Origin: Acidimicrobiaceae bacterium
GTDB taxonomy: Bacteria; Actinomycetota; Acidimicrobiia; Acidimicrobiales; RAAP-2
DNA length: 64,000 bases
Reading direction: 5' to 3'
NCBI GenBank assembly: GCA_025350565.1
Contig: JANXXO010000076.1
Location: 1 to 64,000, forward strand
The first letter of the stretch is position 1. Each line of letters opens with the position of its first letter. A program made the position numbers and the translations under genes. Below are positions 36,974-45,731 of the stretch, piece by piece. The notes under the pieces are model-generated. The model saw only the letters and a list, made by a program, of their open reading frames with translations, ran no database searches and was not told where the DNA came from.

Positions 36974-38739
36974 TCGTTTGCGCCTTCATTCGGTCCTTCG
37001 TCTTGGCCGTGTTCGAGCACGGTGACGGCCGCGGCAAGTGGCGTTGGTTGGTGTTCGGCGCCGGCACCGGCCCCGTGGGCGAGGGACTTGTGCTCGGGGT
37101 GGTTGTAGTCCCAGGTGGGGCGTTCGGAGCGAATCTGGGGCAAGCGGTAGAAATTGTGGTGGGGTGGAGGTGAGGTCGTGAACCACTCGAGGGTCTGGGC
37201 ATCCCAGGGGTTGTCACCGGCCGGGTACCTCTTCCAGCTGTAGCCAACATTGACCACGAAAATGATGGTGGAGATGCCGACCATGACCGCACCGATGGTG
37301 CTCCACTCGTTCAACATCTTCCACTCGGGATTGTGGATGTACAGCGGGACGCGACGGGGCATGCCGTCGAGCCCCAAAATGTACTGAGGGAACGTGAAGA
37401 CTTGCGTGCCGATAAAGAGCAGCCAGAACTGGGCTTTACCGAGCCGCTCGTTCAACATGTAGCCGGTGATCTTGGGACCCCAAAAGTACAGGCCGCCCAT
37501 ACCGGCTAAGACGAGGGCCATCACGATGGAGTGGAAGTGCGCCACGACGAAGTACGTGTCGTGAGTGAAGAAGTCCAACGGGGGGCTCGCGAGGTAGACC
37601 CCCGTCAGGCCGCCAATCAGGAAGGTGAACAAGAAGCCCAATGACATCAACATGGCGGTCGAGAACCAGAGTTCTCCTCGCCACATGGTGCCTATCCAGT
37701 TGAAGATTTTAATTCCCGTGGGGACGGCAATCAACAGACTCATGATTGAGAAGAAGGGGAGCAACACGACGCCGGTGGTGAACATGTGGTGGGCCCACAC
37801 GCCGAGCGATAAGGCCCCGATGGAAAGCGTGGCGAACACCATGCTCTTGTACCCAAAGACGGGCTTCTTCGAGAAGACCGCGATGATCTCGGTCGCCATG
37901 CCGAAGAACGGCAGGGCGAGGATATAGACCTCGGGATGGCCCCAGAACCAGAAGATGTGTTGCCAGAGCACGGGGACACCTCCTCCGGCCGTGGAGAAAA
38001 TATGCGTCCCGAAGTGTCGGTCGCAGTAGAGCATGATGAGTCCCGCCGTGAGGACCGGGAAGGCCAACAAGATGAGGATCGCCGTCACCAACATGTTCCA
38101 AGTGAAGATCGGCATGCGGAACATGGTCATGCCCGGTGCTCGCAAGTAGAAAATTGTCGCGGTCAAGTTGACGCCCGTGAAGATGGCCGAGAATCCGGTG
38201 AGGAGCAAGCCACCGATCCAGAGGTCGGCGCCGGCGCCGGGCGTGTTGAGCGAATTCGAGAGTGGCGCGTAGGCAACCCACCCAAAGTTTGCGGCGCCCC
38301 CACTCGTGAAGAAACCGAGCAACATGGTGATGGCCCCCGTGAGGTACAGCCAGTACGAGAGCGCGTTCAGGCGCGGAAAGGCCATGTCCGGGGCGCCTAT
38401 TTGGATCGGGACGATGATGTTGGCTAGTCCTCCGAAGGCGAACGGACCGGCGAAGAGGTAGATCATCACCGAACCGTGCATGGTGAAGAGTTCGTTGTAC
38501 TGAGCCAAGGAGACCAGGTGACCGTCGGGTGTGGCCAACTGCGCGCGAATAATCTCGGCGAAGAGGCCCCCGATGACGAGCATGGCGACCGAGGTGACAG
38601 TGTAGGAAAGCCCGATGATCTTGTGGTCGGTGGTGGTCATCCATTTCAAGATGCCCGTGGGACCGTGGTGCTCCTCGTGATGGCCGTGGCCGTGGCCATC
38701 GTCGGCCAGTTCGGCGGCAGGATTGAGAAGGTCCGCCAT
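36970..38739 (-). CDS. ctaD: Cytochrome c oxidase subunit I
   Basis: 589 aa catalytic subunit of the aa3-type terminal oxidase, twelve or more helices. Haem and CuB ligands are visible: FTMHGSVM, the helix VI WFWGHPEVYILALP with cross-linked His-Tyr, a HHMFTTG pair, and HFHSIVMALVL near the end. The conserved proton channel region around FGGLANIIVP is present. The start shares one base with the ctaC stop. Reduces O2 to water and pumps protons. Confidence 0.96.
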   Translation of the reverse strand: MADLLNPAAELADDGHGHGHHEEHHGPTGILKWMTTTDHKIIGLSYTVTSVAMLVIGGLFAEIIRAQLATPDGHLVSLAQYNELFTMHGSVMIYLFAGPFAFGGLANIIVPIQIGAPDMAFPRLNALSYWLYLTGAITMLLGFFTSGGAANFGWVAYAPLSNSLNTPGAGADLWIGGLLLTGFSAIFTGVNLTATIFYLRAPGMTMFRMPIFTWNMLVTAILILLAFPVLTAGLIMLYCDRHFGTHIFSTAGGGVPVLWQHIFWFWGHPEVYILALPFFGMATEIIAVFSKKPVFGYKSMVFATLSIGALSLGVWAHHMFTTGVVLLPFFSIMSLLIAVPTGIKIFNWIGTMWRGELWFSTAMLMSLGFLFTFLIGGLTGVYLASPPLDFFTHDTYFVVAHFHSIVMALVLAGMGGLYFWGPKITGYMLNERLGKAQFWLLFIGTQVFTFPQYILGLDGMPRRVPLYIHNPEWKMLNEWSTIGAVMVGISTIIFVVNVGYSWKRYPAGDNPWDAQTLEWFTTSPPPHHNFYRLPQIRSERPTWDYNHPEHKSLAHGAGAGAEHQPTPLAAAVTVLEHGQDEGPNEGANE

Positions 38740-39590
38740 CAGTTACCTCCTTGGCTGGTCGCTGGCTTCGTCGGCACGCCAGTATTGGTCTGCTGGTTGG
38801 TGGCCGTCGCCGCGGCCGACGACGTGGAGGCGTTGGACGTCTTGGCGAGCCACGCGGTGTACTCGGGCATGGTCACCACCTTCACGTTGAAAAACATGAG
38901 CGAGTGATAGAGGCCGCAGAGCTGCGTACATTGACCGAAGAACGTGCCGGTCTTGACAGCGTTGATGGTGAATTGATTGAGCACGCCGGGCAGCGCGTAG
39001 CGCGAGAAGTTGAACTCCTTCACGTAAAAGCCGTGGAGTACGTCCGTCGAGGTCAGGTTGATGTGGACGTTGGTATTGACGGGAATGACCATGGTCGGCG
39101 CTTGCGTGGTCTGGCCAATGACCGAGGTGTGCGTACCGGGGTACGTGAACTTCCAACCCCATTGGAAGGCGTTCACGTTGACAATGACGTCGGTTTTGGG
39201 ATTGGAGACTTCTTTGTTCTCCACGACCAACGTGGCGGCGAAGAGTCCAAACACCACCAGGATCGGAACGACCGTGTAGGCGACTTCGGCCGGCAAGTGG
39301 TACTGGGACTGACGGGGAATGTTGTCGCCCTTGCGACGAAAGCGAACGATGGCGTACACGAAGATCACGACCACGAAGCCGCCAATAACGACCGCGCCAA
39401 TCGAAAAACCCTGCCAGAGATGGAAGACCGAACTGGATTCCGAGGTCACGCCCTTTTGCGCGCCGAAGGACGGCACGGTACATCCCGAGAGGACGAGGGC
39501 CGCGATTGGGAGTGCAACAACGCGACGCACGCGACGCCAACGGCGTGTGCGAACTGTTACACCCTGTGGGGGCAGGGTAGGTGATTCCAC
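38739..39590 (-). CDS. ctaC: Cytochrome c oxidase subunit II (lipoprotein)
   Basis: 283 aa. An N-terminal lipobox LVLSGC predicts a lipoprotein; two helices follow (about 63-85 and 103-125). The CuA domain has DVLHGFYVKEF with the His ligand and GQCTQLCGLYHSLMFFNV with both Cys, His and Met. The tail is Thr/Ser/Ala-rich. It receives electrons from cytochrome c. It is the first gene of ctaC-ctaD-ctaF. Confidence 0.95.
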   Translation of the reverse strand: MESPTLPPQGVTVRTRRWRRVRRVVALPIAALVLSGCTVPSFGAQKGVTSESSSVFHLWQGFSIGAVVIGGFVVVIFVYAIVRFRRKGDNIPRQSQYHLPAEVAYTVVPILVVFGLFAATLVVENKEVSNPKTDVIVNVNAFQWGWKFTYPGTHTSVIGQTTQAPTMVIPVNTNVHINLTSTDVLHGFYVKEFNFSRYALPGVLNQFTINAVKTGTFFGQCTQLCGLYHSLMFFNVKVVTMPEYTAWLAKTSNASTSSAAATATNQQTNTGVPTKPATSQGGN

Positions 39591-39696
39591 GTCCCGACAC
39601 TACTCAATATTCGTCGCGTGTCTCGTCGGCAAAATGTGGAAAGCCCGTACCGTCACTGCCCTCGAGCTCGCCGCGCCGTCGGTCACGGACGATGGT

Positions 39697-39912
39697 CTAG
39701 GGGACGTCGGGCGCCTTGGTGCCGGTTGCGTCAGTTGGTTTGTCCAACGCACCGTCGGTGGTCTTGGGGGTCTTCAGACCCTTCTCGAACTCGGTCTTGG
39801 CCGAGCCGAGATTGCGCGCCAGTTTCGGGATGGCCGAGCCACCGAAGACCAGTACCGCCACAACAATGACCACGATCAAGAGATCCGGTCCGAAAATTTC
39901 GCCTAAGAACAC
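39697..39912 (-). CDS. tatA: Sec-independent translocase subunit TatA
   Basis: 71 aa twin-arginine translocase pore subunit: opening FLGEIFGPDLLIVVIVVAVLVFGGSAIPKLARNLG has the short helix, hinge FGG and amphipathic helix; an acidic low-complexity tail follows. GTG 39912 is chosen for the perfect AAGGAG six bases upstream and the match to family N-termini; a longer frame begins at 39957. It stands alone, about 105 bp before ctaC. Confidence 0.92.
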   Translation of the reverse strand: MFLGEIFGPDLLIVVIVVAVLVFGGSAIPKLARNLGSAKTEFEKGLKTPKTTDGALDKPTDATGTKAPDVP

Positions 39913-40015
39913 TGTCTTCTCCTTTGACGTGCTTAACGCCAGAGTAGTGCGCTCCACGAACGTTCGTGAATGCGCCCTTCTTCATTGAGTTATTCGTTTC
40001 CGCAAGACTGTTCGG

Positions 40016-40681
40016 ATGTCCGACCTGACCAGGGCCACCCTTCGAGATTCGCTCAGCGTCGCCGTGACCGTCGGTGCGTACGGGGTGGCCTTTGGCGCGG
40101 CGAGTGTCGCCGCCGGGTTTTCAGTCCTGCAGAGTTGCCTCTTTTCCTTGTTGACCTTCACCGGGGCCAGTCAGTTCGCCGCGGTGGGCGTCGTCGCTTC
40201 CGGTGGCGCCGCCGCCAGTGCGGTGGCCGCGGCCGCCCTGCTCGGAACGCGCAACACGCTCTACGGGATCCAGATGGCGCCGGTGCTGCACGTGGAGGGC
40301 CTCCGTCGAATGGTGGCGGCCCACGTGACCATTGACGAATCGACCGGCGTGAGTCTCTCTCAGGCTCCGCGCGGAACCAAAGCCATGCGCGAAGGGTTTT
40401 GGATTACCGGTCTCGGCGTCTTCCTTTTTTGGAATCTCTTCACCTTTGCCGGGGCTCTCGGCGCTAACGCACTTGGTAATCCGGCGTCCTGGGGACTGGA
40501 CGCGGCCGTGCCGGCGGCCTTCCTCGGACTGTTGTGGCCGCGACTCACGTCAAATGTCCTGCGACTGGTCGCGATGGCGTCGATGTTCTTCGCACTCGGC
40601 GTGACGCCTCTGATGCGGGCGGGTCTGCCGATCATCGCCACCACCGTCGTCGCGGTCATCGCTGGTTGGCGCCGCCGGTGA
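40016..40681 (+). CDS. azlC: AzlC-family branched-chain amino acid exporter, large subunit
   Basis: 221 aa, about seven or eight helices. YGVAFGAASVAAGFSVLQSCLFSLLTFTGASQFAAVGV is the AzlC signature. Together with the small AzlD encoded next it exports branched-chain amino acids or related compounds (YgaZH/AzlCD). The stop overlaps the azlD start. Confidence 0.9.
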   Translation: MSDLTRATLRDSLSVAVTVGAYGVAFGAASVAAGFSVLQSCLFSLLTFTGASQFAAVGVVASGGAAASAVAAAALLGTRNTLYGIQMAPVLHVEGLRRMVAAHVTIDESTGVSLSQAPRGTKAMREGFWITGLGVFLFWNLFTFAGALGANALGNPASWGLDAAVPAAFLGLLWPRLTSNVLRLVAMASMFFALGVTPLMRAGLPIIATTVVAVIAGWRRR

Positions 40682-40992
40682 GCGGGACCGCGATGTGGAT
40701 CGTCCTCGGCGCCACCAGCGCGCTCTGTTTCGCCCTAAAACTGCTCGGTCACCTCGTACCCGAGCGTTGGTTGTCGAACCCACGGTTACAGCGCATCAAC
40801 GCCCTGATTCCTATTGCGTTGCTCAGCGCGCTCGTCGTCGCGCAGGGCCTCGTGTTAAAGACGCACGTCGTCATTGATCACCGCGCGGCCGGGTTGGCCG
40901 TCGCCTTGGGGCTGCTCATCGCAAAGGCCCCGTTTCCGCTGGTGGTCGCCGGAGCGGCCATTACCTCAGCGTTGATCTATCACGTCCACTAA
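40678..40992 (+). CDS. azlD: AzlD-family branched-chain amino acid exporter, small subunit
   Basis: 104 aa with three or four helices; ALCFALKLLGHLVPERWL and the closing LVVAGAAITSALIY match AzlD proteins. GTG 40678 overlaps the azlC stop (GTGA). ATG 40693 is a second possible start. Its own stop overlaps that of the convergent CopD-like gene by 4 nt. Confidence 0.85.
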   Translation: MSGTAMWIVLGATSALCFALKLLGHLVPERWLSNPRLQRINALIPIALLSALVVAQGLVLKTHVVIDHRAAGLAVALGLLIAKAPFPLVVAGAAITSALIYHVH

Positions 40993-41414
40993 CCAGCGAT
41001 GGCTACGCCCAACACGAGGGCGCCGAGCGACGCAAGCGACGCAATGCCCGCCCAAATGCCCTTGGCCTTCGGCGCACTCGCGCGAGTGTGCAGCAGCGTG
41101 CCCACGCCCGCCGCCACCACCAAGGCCATCTTGACGCCGAAGGCGGCGGACCAACTCGGTGAGGCGTGTTGCGGTTTGATGGCCGCGTAGTTCCAAAAGC
41201 CGGTCACGATGAGGAGGGCAAAGGCCGGCCAACTGAGACGCGCGAACGCTTGGGCGATTTTGCGAGGTGCGGTGTCACCAAAACCTCTCACCGTGGGCAA
41301 CAGTCCCGCCAAGACCAACTGTCCGCCCACCCACACGCACGCAGCGAGGACATGCAGCGACAGTCGGACAATCGTGGTCCAGTCGGCCAGTTGAGGCCCG
41401 GCGGCGGCGTACAT
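40989..41414 (-). CDS. CopD-like four-helix membrane protein
   Basis: 141 aa with four helices. LSLHVLAACVWVGGQLVLAGLLPTVRG at the N-terminus and LSWPAFALLIVTGFWNYAA match the CopD / copper-resistance-D membrane domain, which has been linked to copper uptake or haem-like functions. It abuts the crotonase gene upstream (stop and start are neighbours on the minus strand), so the two may share a transcript. Confidence 0.7.
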   Translation of the reverse strand: MYAAAGPQLADWTTIVRLSLHVLAACVWVGGQLVLAGLLPTVRGFGDTAPRKIAQAFARLSWPAFALLIVTGFWNYAAIKPQHASPSWSAAFGVKMALVVAAGVGTLLHTRASAPKAKGIWAGIASLASLGALVLGVAIAG

Positions 41415-42179
41415 CTACTTGCCTTGCCAGTGGGGCTCGCGCTTTTCGGCGAAGGCCACGGCGCCTTCCAGGGCGTCGGCGCTCCGACCAATCGCTCCGA
41501 AGGCCTCGGTGTTGAGCGTCCAGGACTCTTCTTCGGAGAGCTCGCGCGACTTCTTCATCACGTCCTTGGACGTTCGTACCGCCAAAGGCGCGTTCTTGGT
41601 AATCCTCTCGGCCAGCGCGACCGCTTCGTCCAGCACCCGCTCGCCCGGTACGACACGGTTGACCAAACCCAACTCGTAGGCACGGTCGGCGTCGATTGGA
41701 TCGGCCGTGAGCGCCATCTCGTAGGCGACGGCGAGAGGAATGCGCTTGGGAAGACGGATCAGTCCTCCGCCTCCGGCAATCAGTCCGCGCGCCGCTTCGG
41801 GAATACCGAATTTCGCGTGTTCGGCGGCGACCACCATGTCGCAGCTGATCAGAATTTCGAACCCGCCGGCCAAGGCCGATCCGTTCGCGGCCGCGATGAT
41901 TGGTTTAGTGAAGTCCCGCTGCGTGATGCCACCGAATCCCTTGTCGGTGATGGGAAACTCGCCGGTGGCGAAGGCCTTCAAGTCCATGCCCGCGGAGAAG
42001 GCTTTGTTGTCAGCGCCCGTGAGGACCACGACCCAAATGTCGTCATTGGTCTCGCAGTCGTCGAGCGCGTCACTGAGCGCGATGGCCGTCGCGCGGTTAA
42101 TGGCGTTTCGTGCATCGGGACGATTGATCGTGAGAATCTCAACGTGCCCACGTCGCTCGCGCAGTATTTCGTCAGCCAT
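41415..42179 (-). CDS. Enoyl-CoA hydratase/isomerase (crotonase) family
   Basis: 254 aa crotonase-fold enzyme for acyl-CoA metabolism. The oxyanion-hole sequences KAFSAGMDLKAF and ANGSALAGGFEI are intact, as is the Glu in FGIPEAARGLIAGGGGLIRLP. These residues fit hydratase or isomerase activity, but the acyl chain is not predictable. ATG 42179 is at the domain start. It is divergent from the GH1-like gene. Confidence 0.88.
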   Translation of the reverse strand: MADEILRERRGHVEILTINRPDARNAINRATAIALSDALDDCETNDDIWVVVLTGADNKAFSAGMDLKAFATGEFPITDKGFGGITQRDFTKPIIAAANGSALAGGFEILISCDMVVAAEHAKFGIPEAARGLIAGGGGLIRLPKRIPLAVAYEMALTADPIDADRAYELGLVNRVVPGERVLDEAVALAERITKNAPLAVRTSKDVMKKSRELSEEESWTLNTEAFGAIGRSADALEGAVAFAEKREPHWQGK

Positions 42180-42261
42180 GGTGCTCCTTCTTTTCAGCCC
42201 CGTGGGGCGCCAAAGTGACGATAGTGGAGTTCGCGATCGAAGCGCGTGCGAAACTGACGCA

Positions 42262-43080
42262 GTGGAGAGACGCCCTCGGTTGTTCATCACCCTCGAGGGC
42301 TACGCCGTCGAGGGTGGTTACGACGGTCCTCACCAACCGTCGACGTGTTTTCGACCAACTCTCGCCCTCGGACGCCACGCGGGCCCGGGCGACGCGGACG
42401 GACTCTGGCGAGACTACGAAAAAGTGCTCGACCTCGTGCCCGCTCTCGGATTCGATGGCGTGCGCCTCAGCGTTGAGTGGGCGCGCATCGAGCCCCGCCG
42501 CGGTGAGGTGGACGAGGTGGCGCTCGCGCGTTACGGCGCCGTGGCGCGCCACGCACGTTCGCTCGGCCTCGGGGTCACCCTCGTACTGGTCGACACCGCG
42601 TGGCCGGCGTGGTTGGGACTGGAAGCCTGGCTGCTTCCGTGGATCGTGCCCCACGTGCTCGGTCACGCCCGTCGAGTGGTGAGCACGCTCGACGACGTCA
42701 TTACTGGCGTCGTGCCCTTTGCCGATAGCCGAGCGTTGGTGACCAAAGGTTTCATGGAGGGGACGTTGCCCCCGTGGCGCCGCGACGCCGCGAGCGACGC
42801 CACGTTTGCCGCCCAGCAGTTCGAGGTGCTCACGGCGTCGTTGGCCGCCGACGACGTGGTCGGTCCGCGTATCGTTGGATTGGTACGGACCGTTCCGCTC
42901 AACCTTTCACTGGCGGCGATTGCCGCGGTGCGCTCGAGCAGCGCCGAGTGCGACGAACTGCACTTTCGTTCCCTCCTGCAAGGCTGTGGCCCCACCGCTG
43001 CTCCCGCCGGACTGCTGGCAAAAACGAAAGGCGAGTGGAGCGCGCAACTCTCGGACGAACTACGAGCGCTCCTCGCGTAA
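42262..43080 (+). CDS. Truncated, degenerate GH1 (beta-glucosidase)-like protein
   Basis: 272 aa, about 60% of a GH1 enzyme. ITLEGYAVEGGYDGP aligns with the GH1 opening but the substrate Gln is Ala; GFDGVRLSVEWARIEPRRGEVD is the classic strand-2 region; VTLVLVDTAWPAWLG replaces the usual HHFTLPxWL. The acid/base NEP becomes Ala-Asp-Ser (residues 154-156), and no ENG nucleophile region follows. It is therefore probably not a glycosidase. GTG 42262 is a tentative start. Its stop overlaps the convergent DedA gene by 21 nt. Confidence 0.7.
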   Translation: MERRPRLFITLEGYAVEGGYDGPHQPSTCFRPTLALGRHAGPGDADGLWRDYEKVLDLVPALGFDGVRLSVEWARIEPRRGEVDEVALARYGAVARHARSLGLGVTLVLVDTAWPAWLGLEAWLLPWIVPHVLGHARRVVSTLDDVITGVVPFADSRALVTKGFMEGTLPPWRRDAASDATFAAQQFEVLTASLAADDVVGPRIVGLVRTVPLNLSLAAIAAVRSSSAECDELHFRSLLQGCGPTAAPAGLLAKTKGEWSAQLSDELRALLA

Positions 43081-43731
43081 GGGGCGCTCGCCGTCGAGCG
43101 CCTCCTCCTCATTCGTCTCGTGCCGCTTCTTCACGAAGTGAAAGACGATGAAGAAGAGCACCATGAAGGCCAACACGCCAAGGCCCGCCCAGCTCGCGTA
43201 TTTCTCAATCTTGGTGAGTGCCGTGCCCGCGAAGTAGCCGAGCAGGGTGAACGAGACGCCCCAAATCAGACCGCCGAGCGCGTTGGCGATGAAAAAGCGC
43301 CGGTAGTGCATCTTGCTCATGCCGGCGAGGCCGGGCATCACCGCGCGTAAGAAGGCCGTGAAACGGCCCACGAAGACGTAGACGGGACCGCGCCGACGCA
43401 GTCCTTCGAGGGCCCGGTCGAGGGCCGGTCGTCGACGTCGAAGGATTGAAAGATTCATCAAACCCTCGCCGTAGCGGTGACCAATGAGGTACCCCACCGT
43501 GTCGCCGAGCACGGCCGCGAGGACCACTAAGACACAGACGACGACGACATTCACGTGACCCTGACTCGCCACGACCCCGGCCACGAGCACGGCCGTCTCA
43601 CCGGGCAGGAAGAACCCAATGAAGAGGGCCGCTTCCCCAAAGACGAGGACCGTGACGAGGATGTACACGAGCAGCGAGGGCAGTCGATGTATCTCACCGA
43701 GGAAAAAAGAAACTACGGAGGCGGTCATCAC
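43060..43731 (-). CDS. DedA-family membrane protein
   Basis: 223 aa, four to six helices. FGEAALFIGFFLPGETAVLVAG and GRFTAFLRAVMPGLAGMSKMHYRRF followed by NALGGLIWG are the DedA/SNARE-associated signature, including the conserved Arg residues. Recent work links the family to undecaprenyl-phosphate or lipid flipping. The tail is strongly charged. It sits divergent to the DoxX-Rieske operon. Confidence 0.92.
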   Translation of the reverse strand: MMTASVVSFFLGEIHRLPSLLVYILVTVLVFGEAALFIGFFLPGETAVLVAGVVASQGHVNVVVVCVLVVLAAVLGDTVGYLIGHRYGEGLMNLSILRRRRPALDRALEGLRRRGPVYVFVGRFTAFLRAVMPGLAGMSKMHYRRFFIANALGGLIWGVSFTLLGYFAGTALTKIEKYASWAGLGVLAFMVLFFIVFHFVKKRHETNEEEALDGERPLREERS

Positions 43732-43833
43732 CCTGCCAGTCTTGTGGAAACCGATCGGTCTCCTAGATAAGTATTCCCTAAGACCGCGGCGTCGGCCGAT
43801 TTAGAGTCTTCGGGCCTGTGGCACGATGGTTTC

Positions 43834-45048
43834 ATGCCCGTTACCCCAAAACCGGTTCGACGTACCCCCACGCGCGTACGACGGTTGCCTTTTGGTGCCC
43901 CCGTGCGGGCGTGGACGCTCGCCGAATGGGCCTTGGTCCCGCTTCGCATCTTTCTCGGCGTGACGTTTATCTTCGCTGGCCTGCAAAAACTCGCCAATCC
44001 CAACTTCTTTCGTGCCCTGAGTCCGATCTCGATTCAGGCGCAGTTGATCGCCTCGTCGCACACCAGTCCGATGCGGTTGCTGCTGACGCACCTCATTCCC
44101 TTCGCCAAACCGATTGGCGTGGTGATTTCCCTGGCGGAGTTGGCTATTGGCGTCGGCGTCCTCGTCGGACTGTGGACACGGATCGCGGCCGTGGGTGGCG
44201 CCGTCCTCTCGCTCAGCTTGTTTCTTACGGTGAGTTTCCACGCCTCGCCCTATTTCACCGGCGCCGACATCGTGTTCTTCTTCGCGTGGCTGCCCTTCAT
44301 CGTCGCCGGTGCTGGCTCGTGGCTCTCCTTAGACGCCTGGATTGCCCGTCGAGTCGCCAAGCAAGAGGGAGTCGCCGCGCCCGAACTCGTGCCGGTGCCC
44401 TTCGCGACCGTGCAAACACTCTGTGGCAAGTACAACAAGGGCACCTGTACGGCGCGCCACGGTCTGGCCTGTGACGCCGCGGTCTGTCCGGTGTTGCTCG
44501 GCAATCGTGCACCGATCGCCACACGCGTGGCCATTGACTCGGTGGACCGACGGACGTTGGTGGTCGGCGGGACCATCGCCGCCGGGGTAGGCGTGGCGAC
44601 CCTTCTCCTTGGGGGCGCCGTGGCCGACGCCGGCCGAATGATCAACCATGCCGCGCCACCTAAGAGTGCGTCGAAGCAACTCGGCGGCGGAGGCGTCTCG
44701 GACAGTCCGACCACAACGGTGCCGACGGGCGCCGGTACGACACCCGGCATTCTTCTCGGCGCCGCCAAGGATGTGCCCTCCGGTTATGCCGGCACCTTCA
44801 CTGTTCCTTCGACCGGTGACCCCGGCATCGTCGTCAACGCGCAGGGCACGTTCTACGCGTACGACGCCGTCTGTCCGCACGCCGGGTGCGCCGTGAGTTA
44901 CGCCCCATCGAACAACTTGCTGGTCTGTCCCTGTCACGGTTCAGAGTTTCAAGTCGCGACCGGTGCGGTAATCGTGGGACCGTCACCTCACGGTCTCGCC
45001 AAGCTCAAAGTGATCGAAGGGTCGAACGGTAACCTCTACTTGCAATGA
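43834..45048 (+). CDS. DoxX/DoxD-like membrane domain fused to Rieske [2Fe-2S] domain
   Basis: 404 aa, three parts. Residues ~28-168 form a four-helix DoxX/DoxD-like domain (PLRIFLGVTFIFAGLQKLANPNFF). Residues 197-218 hold four Cys (C197, C205, C213, C218). A helix at ~241-262 leads by a Ser/Thr/Gly linker to a Rieske domain (~305-404) with CPHAGC (C347, H349) and CPCHGS (C365, H368); C352 and C367 can form the stabilising disulfide. DoxD is the small subunit of thiosulfate:quinone oxidoreductase, so quinone-linked redox chemistry outside the membrane is likely. Its stop overlaps the response regulator start. Confidence 0.8.
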   Translation: MPVTPKPVRRTPTRVRRLPFGAPVRAWTLAEWALVPLRIFLGVTFIFAGLQKLANPNFFRALSPISIQAQLIASSHTSPMRLLLTHLIPFAKPIGVVISLAELAIGVGVLVGLWTRIAAVGGAVLSLSLFLTVSFHASPYFTGADIVFFFAWLPFIVAGAGSWLSLDAWIARRVAKQEGVAAPELVPVPFATVQTLCGKYNKGTCTARHGLACDAAVCPVLLGNRAPIATRVAIDSVDRRTLVVGGTIAAGVGVATLLLGGAVADAGRMINHAAPPKSASKQLGGGGVSDSPTTTVPTGAGTTPGILLGAAKDVPSGYAGTFTVPSTGDPGIVVNAQGTFYAYDAVCPHAGCAVSYAPSNNLLVCPCHGSEFQVATGAVIVGPSPHGLAKLKVIEGSNGNLYLQ

Positions 45049-45731
45049 GTGAGGAGCGTCGCCGGGTGCTGGTGATCGAGGACGATCACGACCTCGCTCG
45101 TGCGGTGGCCGACTTATTGACCGACGACGGCTTCGACGTCGAACTCTGTCACGACGGGGAGTCGGGGTTCGCCCAAGGCCTCACTGGGGCCTACGCGGCG
45201 ATCGTCCTCGACCTCATGTTGCCAAAACGAAACGGCTTCAGCGTCTGTCAGGACTTGCGCAACGCCGGCGTTGATACGCCACTGTTGATGTTGACGGCGA
45301 AAGACGGTCAGCTCGATGAGGTGGAAGGTTTAGAAGTCGGGGCCGACGACTTCATGCGCAAGCCCTTCGAAAACTCCATCCTCATTGCTCGGTTGCACGC
45401 GCTCCTTCGACGCCACGAGCGAGGACGCCCCCAACGCATCGTCGTAGGCCCAATCTCGCTCGATCCACTCCGTCGCACCGTGCTCTCGTACGAGCGCGAG
45501 GTCACCTTGACGCCGAGGGAGTTCGCGCTCCTGGAGTATCTCATGACCCACGTCAATGAGTCGCTCGCCAAGAGCGAGATACTCCAAGCAGTGTGGGGGA
45601 GCGCGTTCGAAGGTGACCCCAACATCGTCGAGGTCTACATTGGCTACCTTCGTCGCAAACTCGACCTCGCGCCGTACCCTTCCGTCATCCATACCGTGCG
45701 AGGCGTCGGCTACAGCGTTCGCGAACACTGA
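45045..45731 (+). CDS. OmpR-family response regulator
   Basis: 228 aa. Receiver domain with acidic pocket IEDDHD, phospho-acceptor Asp56 (IVLDLMLP), Thr and Lys in LMLTAKDG and EVGADDFMRKPF. The winged-helix DNA-binding domain has VTLTPREFALLEYLM and VHTVRGVGYSV. The ATG overlaps the DoxX-Rieske stop and its own stop shares a base with the kinase ATG, so regulator, kinase and redox protein are one operon. Confidence 0.95.
   Translation: MSEERRRVLVIEDDHDLARAVADLLTDDGFDVELCHDGESGFAQGLTGAYAAIVLDLMLPKRNGFSVCQDLRNAGVDTPLLMLTAKDGQLDEVEGLEVGADDFMRKPFENSILIARLHALLRRHERGRPQRIVVGPISLDPLRRTVLSYEREVTLTPREFALLEYLMTHVNESLAKSEILQAVWGSAFEGDPNIVEVYIGYLRRKLDLAPYPSVIHTVRGVGYSVREH

Noticed and set aside
43761-43771. 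TCCTAGATAAG shared with 60109-60119
   Set aside because: An 11-base match is expected by chance in a window of this size and there is no other similarity around it.
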